Source: Histomonas meleagridis (taxonomy: Eukaryota; Parabasalia; Tritrichomonadida; Dientamoebidae). From it: a stretch of 64,000 nt of DNA. The notes under the pieces were generated by a model. It saw nothing but the letters and a program-made list of their open reading frames with translations. It was not told the DNA's origin and searched no databases. This document shows positions 43,149-55,036 of the stretch, piece after piece. The translations under genes and the position numbers were made by a program. The stretch spans positions 372,001 through 436,000 of the forward strand of contig WSYJ01000174.1 in the NCBI GenBank assembly GCA_020186115.1, read 5' to 3'. Within the stretch, counting starts at the first letter, position 1. The number at the start of each line of letters is the position of its first letter.

Positions 43149-43176
43149 CAACCGCCAACCAGATATTCAACGGTTT
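43149..43176 (-). promoter_or_regulatory. two MYB-like elements before amylase gene
   Basis: CAACCGCCAA at 43149-43158 and CAACGGTTT at 43168-43176, placing the expected start codon close to 43136. The rest of 43177-43786 shows no gene. Confidence 0.4.
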
Positions 43177-43786
43177 TTCTCCTTTAAAAATCTACTTTTT
43201 GAAAGTGCTGTAATTTGCACACAAAATTCTGAATTCAGAACGGCTTCACACAATTGACGTTTTTGTCAGCATGATGCTTGCGCAAGCACATGTTAGAACT
43301 GTGAAGTTGTAGTTCCATAATGAACTTTCAAGTCATAAAGCATAGTCGCTTTGCTAGTAATAAATTTATTTGTAAATGGACATGAGATATAAAGAATGAA
43401 GTTTGGTGCTCGTTCACCATCATATAATGGATTTTTAAATAGTTGTAATAAGGTTAAAATGAGTTCGTTTCTATTATTTTATTAACCATTTTAAATAATA
43501 TTTTTATTACTTATGCGAATATATTAAATATTTAATAAATCCTATATGTTCAATTTTTATTATGTTTTTTGTAATTTTGATGATTTTCATATGTTTGTAT
43601 GTTTATATTAACTTTTGTTTTGGTACTTTTCTTTCTATTGCTTTCTGTGAAAATTTGATCTTTGAGATGATTTGGATTGTATGTGCAATTTGAATAACAG
43701 TCAAATATCGTTAAAACATATTCCAAATGATTAAAATCATTGACAAAACAGACACAAATATGATATCACAAGAAAGAATTTATGTT

Positions 43787-43874
43787 GGTAGGTATATAAT
43801 GCGGTCGTGACGATCCCGGAGGGGTGGGGCCTTTAGGGTTGTTGGGATCGTCACGACCGCATTATATACCTACC
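43787..43874. repeat. perfect 31-bp inverted repeat with a GC-rich 26-nt loop
   Basis: Arms 43787-43817 and 43844-43874 are exact reverse complements (GGTAGGTATATAATGCGG ... through CGATCCC). The loop GGAGGGGTGGGGCC... is strikingly GC-rich for this genome. It may be two abutting transposon termini, a hairpin end of the Tc1-like element just downstream, or a structured RNA. Confidence 0.85.
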
Positions 43875-43936
43875 TATGTTTATTGTGTCAACGTACTGTA
43901 TAGTAAACTCATATTCATAAATCCGTAGGACCATAT

Positions 43937-44742
43937 ATGAAGTCAAAAAGCCGACAACTCTTGCAGTCCTTGGACAAATACGATGGGAGAAAGTCGAAAG
44001 AATGGAACATCATTAATTCACGTTCCAAGGGCCATACCATCAGTTATAGAGCAAATGAATACCATTGTAGCAATGAAATGATTTACAGGACGCTTAGATT
44101 CAACAAAGAAATTAATAAGGTTCCTTCACCAGCAAAAAGAGGGCGCCCAACAAAACTCAATCAAGCAGTGCTTTCACAAATTGAAGCTGCTACGATGTTG
44201 GATCCAACATCTAGCAACAAATCTTTATCATGGACAATTAATTTGTCTCCAAGTACAATCAATAGAGGGAGACATAAATTAAAATGCAATTGGAAGCCAT
44301 GTAAAGTATCCCAAAACTTAAATCACAGAAACAAATTAAGAAAAGATTAAATTTTGCAAATAATATTCTTAACAGCAGCGATTTCCAGTATGAAAAAATC
44401 ATCTTCTCAGATGAGTCCAGATTTTGTCTAAAATCAGATTAGAAATGTGTTTGGAGGAAGATTGGTGAAATAAATGACCAAATCGTTGCAGTAAAAAAAA
44501 ATTTTTTTGAAGGGCATATGGTCTTCGGTGCTGTAGGTGTGAATTACATAAGCGATTTTTTATTTATTGATGAAACAGAAGATTCAAAAAAATATGTAGA
44601 AATTCTTAAAAGTTATTCAGTATTTCCAACACTTGATCGAATTTTTGAGCAACGGCAGTGGGTTTGGCAACAAGATGGCGCCCCATCACACACATCGCAC
44701 TACACGAAAGATTTTTTAAATAGTGCATGCCGATGCTTCCAC
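43937..44742 (+). pseudogene. Tc1-like transposase, broken and 3'-truncated
   Basis: The N-terminal helix-turn-helix region (KRGRPTKLNQAVLSQIEAAT, then SPSTINRGRHKL) is intact to 44350. A frameshift follows, then FSDESRFCLKSD (first catalytic Asp), a TAG, and WVWQQDGAPSHTSHYTKDFL (second Asp). The frame ends at 44742 where the third catalytic region (SPDLNxxE) should start, and MULE sequence begins within 30 bp. The element was probably truncated by a MULE insertion or recombination. Confidence 0.75.
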
Positions 44743-44761
44743 TAATTTGTATGACATGAAA

Positions 44762-45959
44762 TGAGAAACGATGATAACTATTGATGCTGAATCAAAGTCC
44801 CAATTATATGCTTCTAGTTATCTTTCCGGTCAAGATCAAGAAGTATACCAAGTGTTTTTTCAAGAAATTCGAAGAATGATTGGCAAAGCATTAAGAGTAA
44901 TTATAGTTGATCTTTGTCAAGCTCAATTTATAGCAATTCAGCATATATATCCTGAGAGCTTTATCGTTTTTTGTCTTAGGCATTTAGGAAAAAATCTCGT
45001 AAAGTATTTTGCCAAGGATTCTGATGTTATAGTAGGATTTTATGATATTAAAAGAAATGTTCATTAATGTGAAGATTATATAGAATTGTTAAAAAGTGAA
45101 TTAAATGAGACACATGAAGATAATACAGGAATACAAACTATTAAATGGATGATTGACTATGAAGCTCATTGGTTGCCTATATCTCTGATCAAAAATGGCA
45201 TTCTTAATGATTGGACAACAAACAGAGTGGAAGGTTTTTTTCGGGATGTTCAAACAAAAATTTGGATTCAAAAGATTCACTTTTTCAATAATTACAAAGT
45301 ATTTATTAATTCAAGGTAGAACCATGATTATTGATTGTTTAAGTTCAACGAAATAGACAAATTCATTTTACAGAGAAGTCATATGCATTGAACCAAATGA
45401 TATACAGTAGATTGGTAAATTGGCTTTATATATCATATCTTCTAAAATGGTTGAGTGACTTCAAGGAAATGAAGTTACATTTTGTAAATTATGTGCACTT
45501 CGTCAAGCTTGCCCAGAACTTTCTCTTCCATGTCGTCATATTTCGAACGATAATTTCCTTTTTAAAACAACAGACCTTCACGAAAGATATTTAAGAGTAG
45601 ACCATTCCTCAGAGGTTCAAATAACTCAAACAGTGATTACAGTCCCTAACAAGCAACCAAGTTCAAATTACACAGATATCATGGCTCAATTTGCACCTTT
45701 TGCTTCTGTGGCATCTCGAAATTCTGAAGAAAATAATATTTAACAAAAATCATTGCAAAGGCTAAGATCAACGCAAAAAAATTCGATCAACCGAATGCCA
45801 CCAATTATGCCTTTACATGGCAGGTTTGCTGTTCACCCTGCAAACAATGTGGTTCTCGATGGGAAACAAAAAACAAAGCGTTTATATAAATCTAGCATTT
45901 GTAGCCAAATGGAACATAACAAGGCAACTTGCCCAAATATCAAACGTATGAATAAATGA
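44762..45959 (+). pseudogene. MULE (Mutator-like) transposase with SWIM-like finger and CCHC knuckle
   Basis: Domains in order: the MULE catalytic region (ALRVIIVDLCQAQFIAIQHI, then FIVFCLRHLGKNLVKYF), interrupted by a TAA at 45065; the third catalytic part NRVEGFFRDVQTK; a zinc-binding segment CKLCALRQACPELSLPCRHI in another frame (about 45480-45540), like a SWIM finger; and a C-terminal zinc knuckle CSQMEHNKATCPN near 45905-45940. At least two stops and two frameshifts are present. MULEs are cut-and-paste transposons common in trichomonads. No terminal repeats identified. Confidence 0.75.
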
Positions 45960-46796
45960 TCAAAGGTAATTTTTCCCTTTTCATCAGTAATATACTAAAA
46001 ACATGGTGTTAAATTCTTGTACATAATTGTAAATATTCTAGACTGTAAATTAGAACTTTCACAATAGATTCCATTATATTTTCCAATTATTAATGATACT
46101 TTAAAGTTCATTTTATTGAGATTTAAAAATTTAATTTAATGAAATTAATATTAGCGCATATAAAAGTGCCAATGCATTCCACAGTCTCATAATCAACTTC
46201 ATTAAATAATGCTATTTAGATATAATTAATAAAAAAAAAAAACAAAAACAATTTGTTGTAAGGGTAATATCTATCAATGTTCATATCACTTTCAATATAA
46301 ATAATACAATCTACATATTTTGACAAATATTTGTGTTTGAATGCATACTTGGTCAACTATTATAATGTAAACGACTTTCAATTGAAATCACAAAGATGCC
46401 ACTTTTGAAGTCAAAATATTTATTTGAAATATTTTACATCATACAAAAAGTCGAAACATGAAAAAAATTCAAAATAAGTCATTATATTTTGTGACATAGA
46501 ATCAATTTTTTTTTAATAAAATATAAAGTTTATATGTTTTAATAGATGGTGAATTTAATCATATGTATAAATTTCAAAAATAGAAATAAAATTTCAAATG
46601 CTCAATGATTTCGTCAAAATTAGGAATTATATGAAATTAATAGTGCATTTATGTTTTTCTATGCATAATTTATTACAGTTTGATATAAAAATCATTAATT
46701 TTTAACTTTTAATTTTTGGATTTTTTGGAATTTTAAAAAATTTGTTTTTTCGGCGGTTGTCATCACATCGCATTCAAAAAGTGGAGAATTGTTAGA
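45960..46796. other. intergenic, nothing recognised
   Basis: AT-rich sequence between the MULE relic and the recombinase relic. GGCGGTT near 46752 and ATAACCGCCA at 46797-46806 are inverted relatives of the promoter-type element seen before other genes. Confidence 0.35.
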
Positions 46797-46839
46797 ATAA
46801 CCGCCAAAAAGTGGGTACAAAAGAGGTACAGTTAGCACA

Positions 46840-47438
46840 CTCCCGGGTGATACAGCACCAAATGCAAAAAGTTATATCACAAAAGAAATTATTGAAAAGA
46901 TGGCAAATAAAACAAATGTTCAAAATCATGATAAAGTTCAACTTATGGCAATCGAAAGCTTGTGTTTTTATGTGTTTTTTAGAATAAGTAGTGAGGCGAT
47001 TAGAATTTCAGGTAATGAAATCAAAGTTGATAATGAAGAAAGACTATATTTACATATCCCATTTTCCAAAACAAATCGAACTGGTCGGAAGATGACCGTT
47101 TATATTTACAATAATGATACGGTTTATTCACCTTCCAAATGGGTTTTTTCTTGGAAAAACATTAGACCGTTTACAAACGATAAGAGGATATTCACTTTCG
47201 ATGGAAGAACTGTGCGAAGTATTTAAAACTTTTAAAGAAGCAGATTAAAAGGCTAGGAATAGATCCCAAGCAATACTCAACAAATTCATTCAGGAAGGGT
47301 GGTTCCCACGAAGCAGCACTTGCTAAAGTCGAAGATTGCAAGATCAAAGCGCAGGGACGTTGGTTCTCAAATTGCTACCAGAGATATGCTTCTGTCAGCA
47401 TGATCGAAGCAGCTGAAGAAATCACAGTTAAAATCTAA
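46840..47438 (+). pseudogene. tyrosine recombinase fragment
   Basis: Two frames cover the catalytic half of a tyrosine recombinase. The first has LCFYVFFRISSEAIRI (arginine I region) and LYLHIPFSKTNRTGRK. After a frameshift near 47215 the second has KQYSTNSFRKGGSHEAALAK (HxxR-like box) and QGRWFSNCYQRYASVSM, ending in the nucleophilic Tyr region and a TAA. It resembles recombinases of eukaryotic Crypton, Ngaro or DIRS elements. The N-terminal half is absent. A related fragment is at 62690-62954. Confidence 0.65.
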
Positions 47439-48020
47439 GCAGTAAAACAATAAAAAATTTTATTTTTGTAATATTTATATTATTCGTAAGCAAAAGTGGT
47501 ATAATTTTTTTTTCCTGAGTAATCAAGTAAAGTATTGAAATAGTTGGTCAATAATTCAAAATTACATCATTACTTGAAATAATAGTAATCAAAATGCAAG
47601 GAATTAGAAGATATTACTCTATAGATATTCACAGATGTATTCAAAAGAAGTCGATCATTTTAAATCCAAAAATTACATAAACTATTGAATCAAAAATTAA
47701 AAAAAAAAAATATCTTAATATATAATACATTTAAACACGATAAAATTATGTTTTTAAATATTACATATCTATTGTTATATCTTCATATGATATTAGAACA
47801 ATTTATTGAGGAAATGTTCGTCAGGCTTGCACCATTAACGTTTTTTGACACACCACATTTTTTGTTTACAGAAAACTAATATGATTCCGGGATTTGCCCA
47901 GGGATATATATCCCATATTAGCAAAATTAATTCATTATCAATCCATTGGATTGTTAATCTAGGAAATTCATTTTAATTAAAATTCCAACGTTATTTTTTA
48001 TTCATTTCCGACTTTTTATT
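47439..48020. other. intergenic, nothing recognised
   Basis: AT-rich spacer before the 3' end of the TMEM62-like gene. Confidence 0.4.
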
Positions 48021-49927
48021 CTAAATCAAAACTTGATCTTGAATTTGTTCGTTATAATCATTATCATTATTGGTCTTTTGCTTCAAAGTCTTTATAACAT
48101 AAATCACCAAAGCAACGAACATATAAATTGGTATAAATACGAATTCCGGACTTGTTAATGTTGTTGCAATTCCATGAAATTCGTTGATAGAAACTAAATT
48201 TATTATAATACCCACAACAAACAATGCGCATATTATTGTATCTAAAATAAAAATAGGAGACAATACATGTGTTGCTTGGATCGCAGATGAGTATAATATC
48301 GCAGGGATAACTACAAATGTCAAATAAAACAAATTATGTCTCATTCCATGGAACATAAACACATTCTTTCCAATAGAACATACACCCCATGTCCACATAA
48401 TAGCAACTTTCCTATCAAGCGAAAAGAAATATGTTGGCATAAATAACGTCCATATGACCGATACAAAAAGTGCTATCTTGATGTAAAGTGGCGTTTTGCT
48501 GACGCGATATTTGACTTGAAGTAACCCGCCAACCGTCGCCATCAACCAATGGCTATCAGATTTCTGCTCATGAATCCATTTGTCAAATGGCTCACAAACC
48601 TTTTCACTGTTGATCGGAAGAGTAATGATTAAGGTGATGATGAATAGAATGAAATATAAAAAGACATATGCAACTGATGCAGGAATGGAATATCGTGTTT
48701 CAGTAAATTTGGGTATCGTTTGACCGACTGTAAATGATACACTGGCAGTGATTTTATGTTCAGTATTTGTAATTTCAAGATTATGATTTCCTTCTTTAAC
48801 TTGAAGTGGACAAGAACATAACTGAACACCATCTTCAATGAATTTACATGTTAAGCTTGCTGTTACAGCACCGGAAGCTTGAAGTTGAATTGTTTGATTT
48901 GTAAATAATAAGACTCGAACTTCTGTATTTTCTTCATTGAACACATCTAAGCTACTTGCTTGGCTTGTGGGTGGAGGGTTAGTTATAACAGCAAATATAT
49001 CTTGTGATAGATCGATGTCATGATACACCGACCGTTTATTATCAAAAGTGACGATGCCGATATGTGTATACTTGAAAAGTGGCATTCCAACAATTTCGAG
49101 TGTGTCTCCATGGTGATAAATTTGTGGTCTACTTGGGTGCATATGGCCAGAGAGGAAATACCTTGCATTTGGTATATTTTGTAAAATTTCTGCTATGATA
49201 TAATTAGACTTTGTTGAAATGTCGGGATAAAATCCATACACTGGATAATGTGATGAAACAATAGTATAGTCTGCGTTAACATTCTTTAATTGTGTAACTA
49301 ATGAACTACGAAGAGATGATGGTGGAAATGCCCAATCTTCAAGTTTCTCTGTGGGAGCTGGAAATTGTAATGGATTAAGCACAATGGCATTAAATGTAAC
49401 TCCATCAATTTCAAAAACATATTTACAAATTTCATATGAACTGCTATTATAAACGATGTCTTTTGCATAATTACGGTCTGAATCTATTGACGCAAGGTCA
49501 AAAACATCATGATTCCCAGCGGAATAAATTATTTTATCTGATGAGAGATTGAGCTCATTGAGAAGATGTTTATATAATTCCCAATCTTCTTCAACCATAG
49601 TGGTATAGATAGGGACTGTGTAATTCCTCGAGCCATCAGTTACATCACCAGTTATGAAAATTTTTTTGGGTTTAATAACATTAAGAAGTTTTGACATTCT
49701 TGTGTAGATATTACCATAGCTATCTGAACGTGCATGGCTTAAATGTGGGTCTGTTACGTGGGCAATCCAAATTGGATTTTTGGTTGAATTCCACGTATAA
49801 CCAGTTTTTGATACAAAATCCTTGGTTTTACCAACACTTTGGAAAGTGGCAGTAGAAATATAAATAAGAGACAAAACTATTAGCCATAAATACTGTGAGA
49901 GAACGTAAGGAAATTTTTTTAACTGCA
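48021..49927 (-). CDS. TMEM62-like membrane metallophosphoesterase
   Basis: 635 residues. I use the ATG at 49927 (MQLKKFPYVLSQYLWLIVL), which opens directly into a signal anchor; a TTG at 49943 is five codons upstream. The calcineurin-like phosphoesterase domain (about 50-290) has every metal motif: TDPHLS, FITGDVTD, SAGNHDVF, VSSHYPVY and LSGHMHP. A beta-rich domain follows (about 310-425) and then five or six transmembrane helices (from VAYVFLYFILFIITLIITLP to the C-terminus). This is the TMEM62 layout, with the catalytic domain on the luminal or outer side. Substrate is unknown. Two MYB-like elements lie about 50 bp upstream. Confidence 0.85.
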
Positions 49928-49973
49928 TTTGTTCTCTTTGCAAAGAGATTGAAAATATTTAATTTTTGAAAAG

Positions 49974-49997
49974 AAAACCGTTTTATAACCGCCATTA
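49974..49997 (-). promoter_or_regulatory. paired MYB-like elements before TMEM62-like gene
   Basis: AAAACCGTTTT overlapping the 49980/49981 junction, followed by ATAACCGCCATTA at 49985-49997, all within 70 bp of the ATG at 49927. Confidence 0.45.
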
Positions 49998-50264
49998 GTT
50001 TTTGGGAGTTTTTTACACAGCGCCATTCTTTGCCCGCTGGAATTATGTAAGATATGCTTTACCACAATCTAGGTATATATTTAAAAAAGCTTTTTTTGTA
50101 AAAAAATGTGTGAACTTTCACTAAAATTTTTTATGATCAAATATATTTGATTCAAAGTAAAACCCACTCACAACTTTTTTCAATATGACATGAATCACTT
50201 GATAATCACTTGTTAAATTCAACCCAAAGCAAAAATGAGCTTCAGCAATTGAGGTTTTAATGGG

Positions 50265-50273
50265 TTAACCGTT
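50265..50273 (+). promoter_or_regulatory. MYB-type element before SEP/UBX gene
   Basis: TTAACCGTT, 47 bp upstream of the ATG at 50321. Confidence 0.45.
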
Positions 50274-50320
50274 GGCACTTTCTGTGCTAATTTTAAACGT
50301 GCATTATTCGGTGTTGCTAA

Positions 50321-51214
50321 ATGTCGAGCGAATACAAGGGAAACGGTGCAATGAGCTTATCAAAGGTCCCATTGTCGGGCATCCAAAAAAAGACTATACC
50401 AAATCAAGGCACAGAATCTGATTTAAAAAATAAATTACATCGTGCTGAAGTCTTATGTGCAAAAAGGGAACATAAACTACAGGTTCTTATCAATAAAATC
50501 GAAGCACAGAAAGAGCATAATTCAAAACTTCAAAATCAAATTAATGAAATGAAACAATTTCTTAAAGATTATGGACTGGAGTGGGCTGGAGGCCCAGCTC
50601 CTACATTTGGATATTTTCCAAATGGTCCCATTGATATGGACTTATTTAACGAAAGGGTTAAAGATTTAAATCAAATGGCAGAAAGAGATATTTCACACAA
50701 CTACTCACAAAATCAAGCGCCAAGTCACAAAGTCACTGTTATTTTTGAAAACGAAGGGTTTACTGTAAATAAAGGGCAGTTTCGTCCCTACATTGACAAT
50801 GGAATGTTCATTCAAGACATCATGGATGGCTTTTTCCCAAGCGAATTTCAAAAGCAGTTTCCTAATGGTGTCATTTTGAAGGTCATTGATAATCGAAAAG
50901 AGGATATTTTCAAAGGTACATCTCGAAGATTAATTGAATCTGCAAAATCAAAAAGAGCAAACAAAGAACTTGGATCTGGTGACGGGAGAATAAAGGTTCA
51001 GTTTCCAGATGGAAGCAGCGTTGTGATAAAGACAGAGAAAACAAATTTAATTCGTCAAATTAGAAGAATAATTAAGTTCAACTTCGATGTTGAAGAAAGT
51101 TTCGAACTATGTGCGCCGCCATCGACGAAAGTGCTAAATGATGATGATAATATAGAGCTATGTAAGCTATATCCAAGAGGAATGTTATTTGTTACGTATG
51201 GAAATGAGAAATAA
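50321..51214 (+). CDS. SEP-UBX p97 cofactor (p47/UBXN11-like)
   Basis: 297 residues from the ATG at 50321. A coiled coil lies at about 35-90 (LHRAEVLCAKREHKLQVLIN and on). A SEP domain follows at about 140-205, with VTVIFENEGFTVNKGQFRPY and FPSEFQKQFPNGVILKVIDN. The C-terminus, about 220-295, is a UBX-like ubiquitin fold (RIKVQFPDGSSVVIKTEKTN ... LYPRGMLFVTYG). The coiled coil plus SEP plus UBX order is that of UBXN11; p47 itself starts with a UBA domain. The FPR loop that binds p97 in UBX domains is not clearly present (PRG occupies that area), so p97 binding needs testing. Confidence 0.82.
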   Translation: MSSEYKGNGAMSLSKVPLSGIQKKTIPNQGTESDLKNKLHRAEVLCAKREHKLQVLINKIEAQKEHNSKLQNQINEMKQFLKDYGLEWAGGPAPTFGYFPNGPIDMDLFNERVKDLNQMAERDISHNYSQNQAPSHKVTVIFENEGFTVNKGQFRPYIDNGMFIQDIMDGFFPSEFQKQFPNGVILKVIDNRKEDIFKGTSRRLIESAKSKRANKELGSGDGRIKVQFPDGSSVVIKTEKTNLIRQIRRIIKFNFDVEESFELCAPPSTKVLNDDDNIELCKLYPRGMLFVTYGNEK

Positions 51215-51329
51215 TTTATTTGTTTATAAATATTTATATTTGTATTATATTTTTATCGAAATATTCAAAAACTTAAAAAGGTAAAACAGAACTTCATAAG
51301 AAACAAGTTAAAGAAGAAGTTAATCAAAA

Positions 51330-52256
51330 TGAAAAGTACAAAAGGGAGAAACTGCAATTAAAGATTATATCGTTGCTAATTTCTTATCTCAAGGTTTATA
51401 TTTTGATGTCGAAGATTTTATTGACATTGCATACTAAGCTTATCTCGAAAAATATACTAATGAAGAAATGATCAAAAAAGATTTTCTAATTAGCAGAGGA
51501 TTTATCAATGACTTCAAGAAACGAAATAGAATTTCATCGAAGAAACCTCACGCGAAAAGAAGACCAACAATATCTGATGAAGAAAAAAATGAATTCATCC
51601 AAAAAATTCAGAAACTTTTATCAACAGTTGATAGATCTAGAGTGATTAATTCCGATGAAACATGTTGGAAGAGTTTTCCTGGAGGAATTTTGACTTGGTC
51701 TGAAACAGGATCAGACAATGTTAAAGCCTATGTCAATGCTAACTCCAAACAAAGTATCAGTGTAATGGCAAGTATAAAGGCTGATGATACAAAGCTACCT
51801 CTTTTCATTATTGCTAAGGGTACAACTGAGCGAAGTGAAATAAATATAGGAGATATTTCATATCACAATTCCACTAGATCAAGCAATGGTTAGACAACAG
51901 AATCAACATTTGAGCAATATTTAAAGTTTCTCCGAAACAATTTTAATGACGACGAAAAGATATATTTGATTGTTGATCAATACATAGCTTATCAAACTCA
52001 AAAGATCCATGAGTGTGCTGATAATTTGAATATTGAATTATTATTCATCCCTGCAGGCTTAACTATTGAGTTACAGCCATTGGATCGATTGGTGTTTGGG
52101 AGCCTAAAAACAACAGCAAGAAGACTTATCAAAAAATCATATCAAAATGATCCCAATACTAAATTCAACAAATAAACAGCAGTGCAATATTTACTAGCTG
52201 CTTGGGAACATTTAAGTGAGAACACAATTACTGAATCATGGGAAATTTATGAATAA
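51330..52256 (+). pseudogene. second pogo/Tigger-type DDE transposase, broken
   Basis: The frame reads KGETAIKDYIVANFLSQG, a stop at about 51436, then a DNA-binding region. The catalytic core has RVINSDETCWKSFPGG (first Asp), YLIVDQYIAYQTQKIHE (second Asp) and LQPLDRLVFGSLKTTARR (third Asp). Stops at about 51891 and 52173 interrupt it, all in or close to one frame, and it ends SWEIYE. The three-Asp layout (DETCW, VDQY, LDRL) fits the CENP-B/pogo group but differs clearly from the copy at 1284. It begins only about 100 bp after the UBX gene. Confidence 0.7.
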
Positions 52257-52937
52257 ATGATTATTTCATTATATTTTTAATTACATAAAACGTCAAATGT
52301 TTAGACTTGAATAGAGCTACTTTTTTAGTTTAATTTGATTATATGTAGCGAAATTTTTGATGGATCATTGAAATTATATAATAAAGGAATAAGATTCATG
52401 TAGAGAGAACTAGAGTTGGGAGTATTTCATATGCATTGACCAAAGCTCTTGTATATCATGAGCATCATGGAAATGGAGTCCCTTGTGTCTGATCGAAAAC
52501 GGTTTTATTCTCAAATTCCAGTGGCAAAAATTTGAATACGACGAATTGGAGCGACTCCAGGGTATTTCATTTAAAAAATAATTGAAATTCCGAATTTATT
52601 GATCTTCTCGAATTTCTCATAACATCGAAGTATCTTTATTATAGTTGAATATTGTAATTCATTTATAATCAAATAATATAAAAGTTATATTGGAATTGTT
52701 TTAATATCAAATTCTACACCATTAAGGATTATAGAATTGTACTGCTTGATAGCTATCGTTTCATAAACGGTTTTTTGTAATTTGATATGTTTTTTATAAG
52801 AAAAATGAGCAAGACAATGTTTTTTATATTTAATTGCTCATCCATGATTTATTAAACATTTTAGACACAATTAATTCTATGTTAGATGAAATTTGCGAAT
52901 TTTTGTTGAAATTGCAAAAATCGATTTAGAAAAAATA
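52257..52937. other. intergenic, nothing recognised
   Basis: AT-rich. GGAGTCCCTT and GGAGCGACTCC at 52475-52560 are short GC-rich islands without a clear partner. Confidence 0.35.
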
Positions 52938-53889
52938 CAGTACCTGACACGAAAATCCGTACAACGGCCGGAAATTACAGTTCAAAAAATAACCGTTGTT
53001 CATAGTAAACGGCCGCGAGCCGAAAAAATTGTTTATTAGCCCGAAATTTATGTCCACTTCAATTAGAAAATAAAAACTTATAATTTTACCCTATTCATTT
53101 CTATGAATTAATGTTATTCATTGTTATATTGAGTCTTTAGAAAAGATAATTTTAAAAAATTCACTATTTTGATGCTTTTCCAATTCTATTTGCTAAAAAT
53201 GGGGTGGTTAGGTTAAGCTTTTTGAATAGTTTATATAAAAATGGATAAATGATGCTTTTACTCAATAAAATTATTCCTAATGAAAATCAAGTGATTTTGC
53301 TATATATATATAGAGGAGGAATGAAATATGATTGACGAAAGTTAATACAAGTAAATAATCTATAATGAAATATAATTAAAGATAGTAGTTAGCTGGCCTC
53401 AAATAGTAAGATAATAAATAAAATATTTTCTATCCCCTGTATGTTACTTGTTATATTAGGTGGTGCATGCACCCATGGTCTACGCCATGGGTGAAAAAAT
53501 AATTTAGCATTGTAACTGAATATAATTTATTTTTTATTTCAGAATAAACAAAATTAAGTTATGTGTTGGCATATTTCGATCAAGGAACGCATAACATTTA
53601 AAAAAATGAGAAAAAAAAAATACATGTAACATTCACTAGAATATAAACAGATAATATGTATTGAAAAAGTCATCTTGTGTGACTCAGGAAAATGACTTTA
53701 TCAATAATCAAAATATGCTTACACATTTTTATATAATTTTTAAGTACTTCATTTTTTTTCGAAAAATAAACAAATACCCTATAACTGCCCTCGCACTCAT
53801 GATAATTAAGCAAACTTCGAAAATAACACATATATGGAATTAAAAAAAATTCATTTAGAATAATTTATTATTCATCATTCAAATTTTTC

Positions 53890-54980
53890 TTTCAACCTAT
53901 GAGTAACCACTTTGTTTTCTATGGACGAAAGCAGACTTTCATTGCATTCTATACTATTAGATGTGATTGGTTGACCATTTTTGCACATTTCAAGAATAGG
54001 CATTTAGCGTAAAATCTTTTTGATTTTTTGGCCGTGAATTTGATTTCTGCTTTCGCCCATCGATTTCTGATTTCATTTTCCAGTGTATCATCAAAAATGA
54101 AAGCTGTAGAATCAAAGTTTGCCATTTCCGTTTTTTGGAAGCCAAAATATGCTTCAACGACCTCATTCAAATGGCTATATGGTACGGTTGGGATTTTCTC
54201 TGATTTTCATATCTTTAATTGCCCTTTGAGTTTCGGATGTCTTATGGATCTTACAGTTATCGTGAATTAAGCAAATCTTATTACTACCTGAGCATACTGC
54301 CCTTCTAATAAGATCTGTTACTTCACGGATAAATACAGCATAATCGTTTCCATTTATGCTTCCTCTGAATTACTTGCTTATGACACCGAACCCTAAAATG
54401 ACACAGGAGAGAATTGAGAGTTTATGTTGTGCAAGGATTCCTTCTACAGCAGGAACTACTCCAATTAATGCTCTACCTTTAATTGTATTTGGTAACAATG
54501 TTACAGCAGCCTCATCCACGAACATAAATAAAACATTTGATAATTGTGCAATTTCCAAAACTATACTTGCCCAAAAAGCTCTTAGTATCATGAGTCCTAT
54601 TGTATTTCTGGCCGGAGGGCAAAATTTGATTGATTTAGCACGGAAATGCAATGTGATATCAATCGATATACAGATCTAACTGAAATGCCACTACCTTTTT
54701 CGAATATACCTGATCTAAGGTTGAGATATTCTGTTCTTTGAATCCAGTCCATTGAGGATAATCCATAAGTGTTGTTTGATGTATTTTCAAGGTGATCATC
54801 ATATCTAATAATCTCGTTAAAAATAAGTTGAATACAAAAAACGGCTTGCATCAAAGATATAATAAAACAGTAATTGCCTTGGTTTGCATAATTTTTGACT
54901 AAAAAAATAAATGAATCATCATATTCGGTTTGATTAATGCGTTCCAAAAATCTGAGAATTTCGATTGAAGAATTCATCAA
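53890..54980 (-). pseudogene. Tc1/mariner-like transposase, broken
   Basis: Reading the minus strand in mixed frames: an N-terminal part at 54980-54600 (SSIEILRFLERINQTEYDDS), then VLFMFVDEAAVTLLPNT (first Asp), SINGNDYAVFIREVTDLI, KICLIHDNCKIHKTSETQ (second Asp), and PYSHLNEVVEAYFGFQKTE (third, Glu). At least two frameshifts are needed. It is the transposase of the TIR-bounded element at 52938-55877. Confidence 0.7.
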
Positions 54981-55036
54981 AAAAAGTGATTAAAGCTATC
55001 ATGTCACTTCTTAAATACAATAACTTACTTCTCTCT

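Noticed and set aside
53460..53494. Palindromic GGTGCATGCACC and CACCCATGG...CCATGGGTG as an RNA gene
   Set aside because: Short stems without tRNA-like boxes, lying inside the transposon. I could not support any RNA family.
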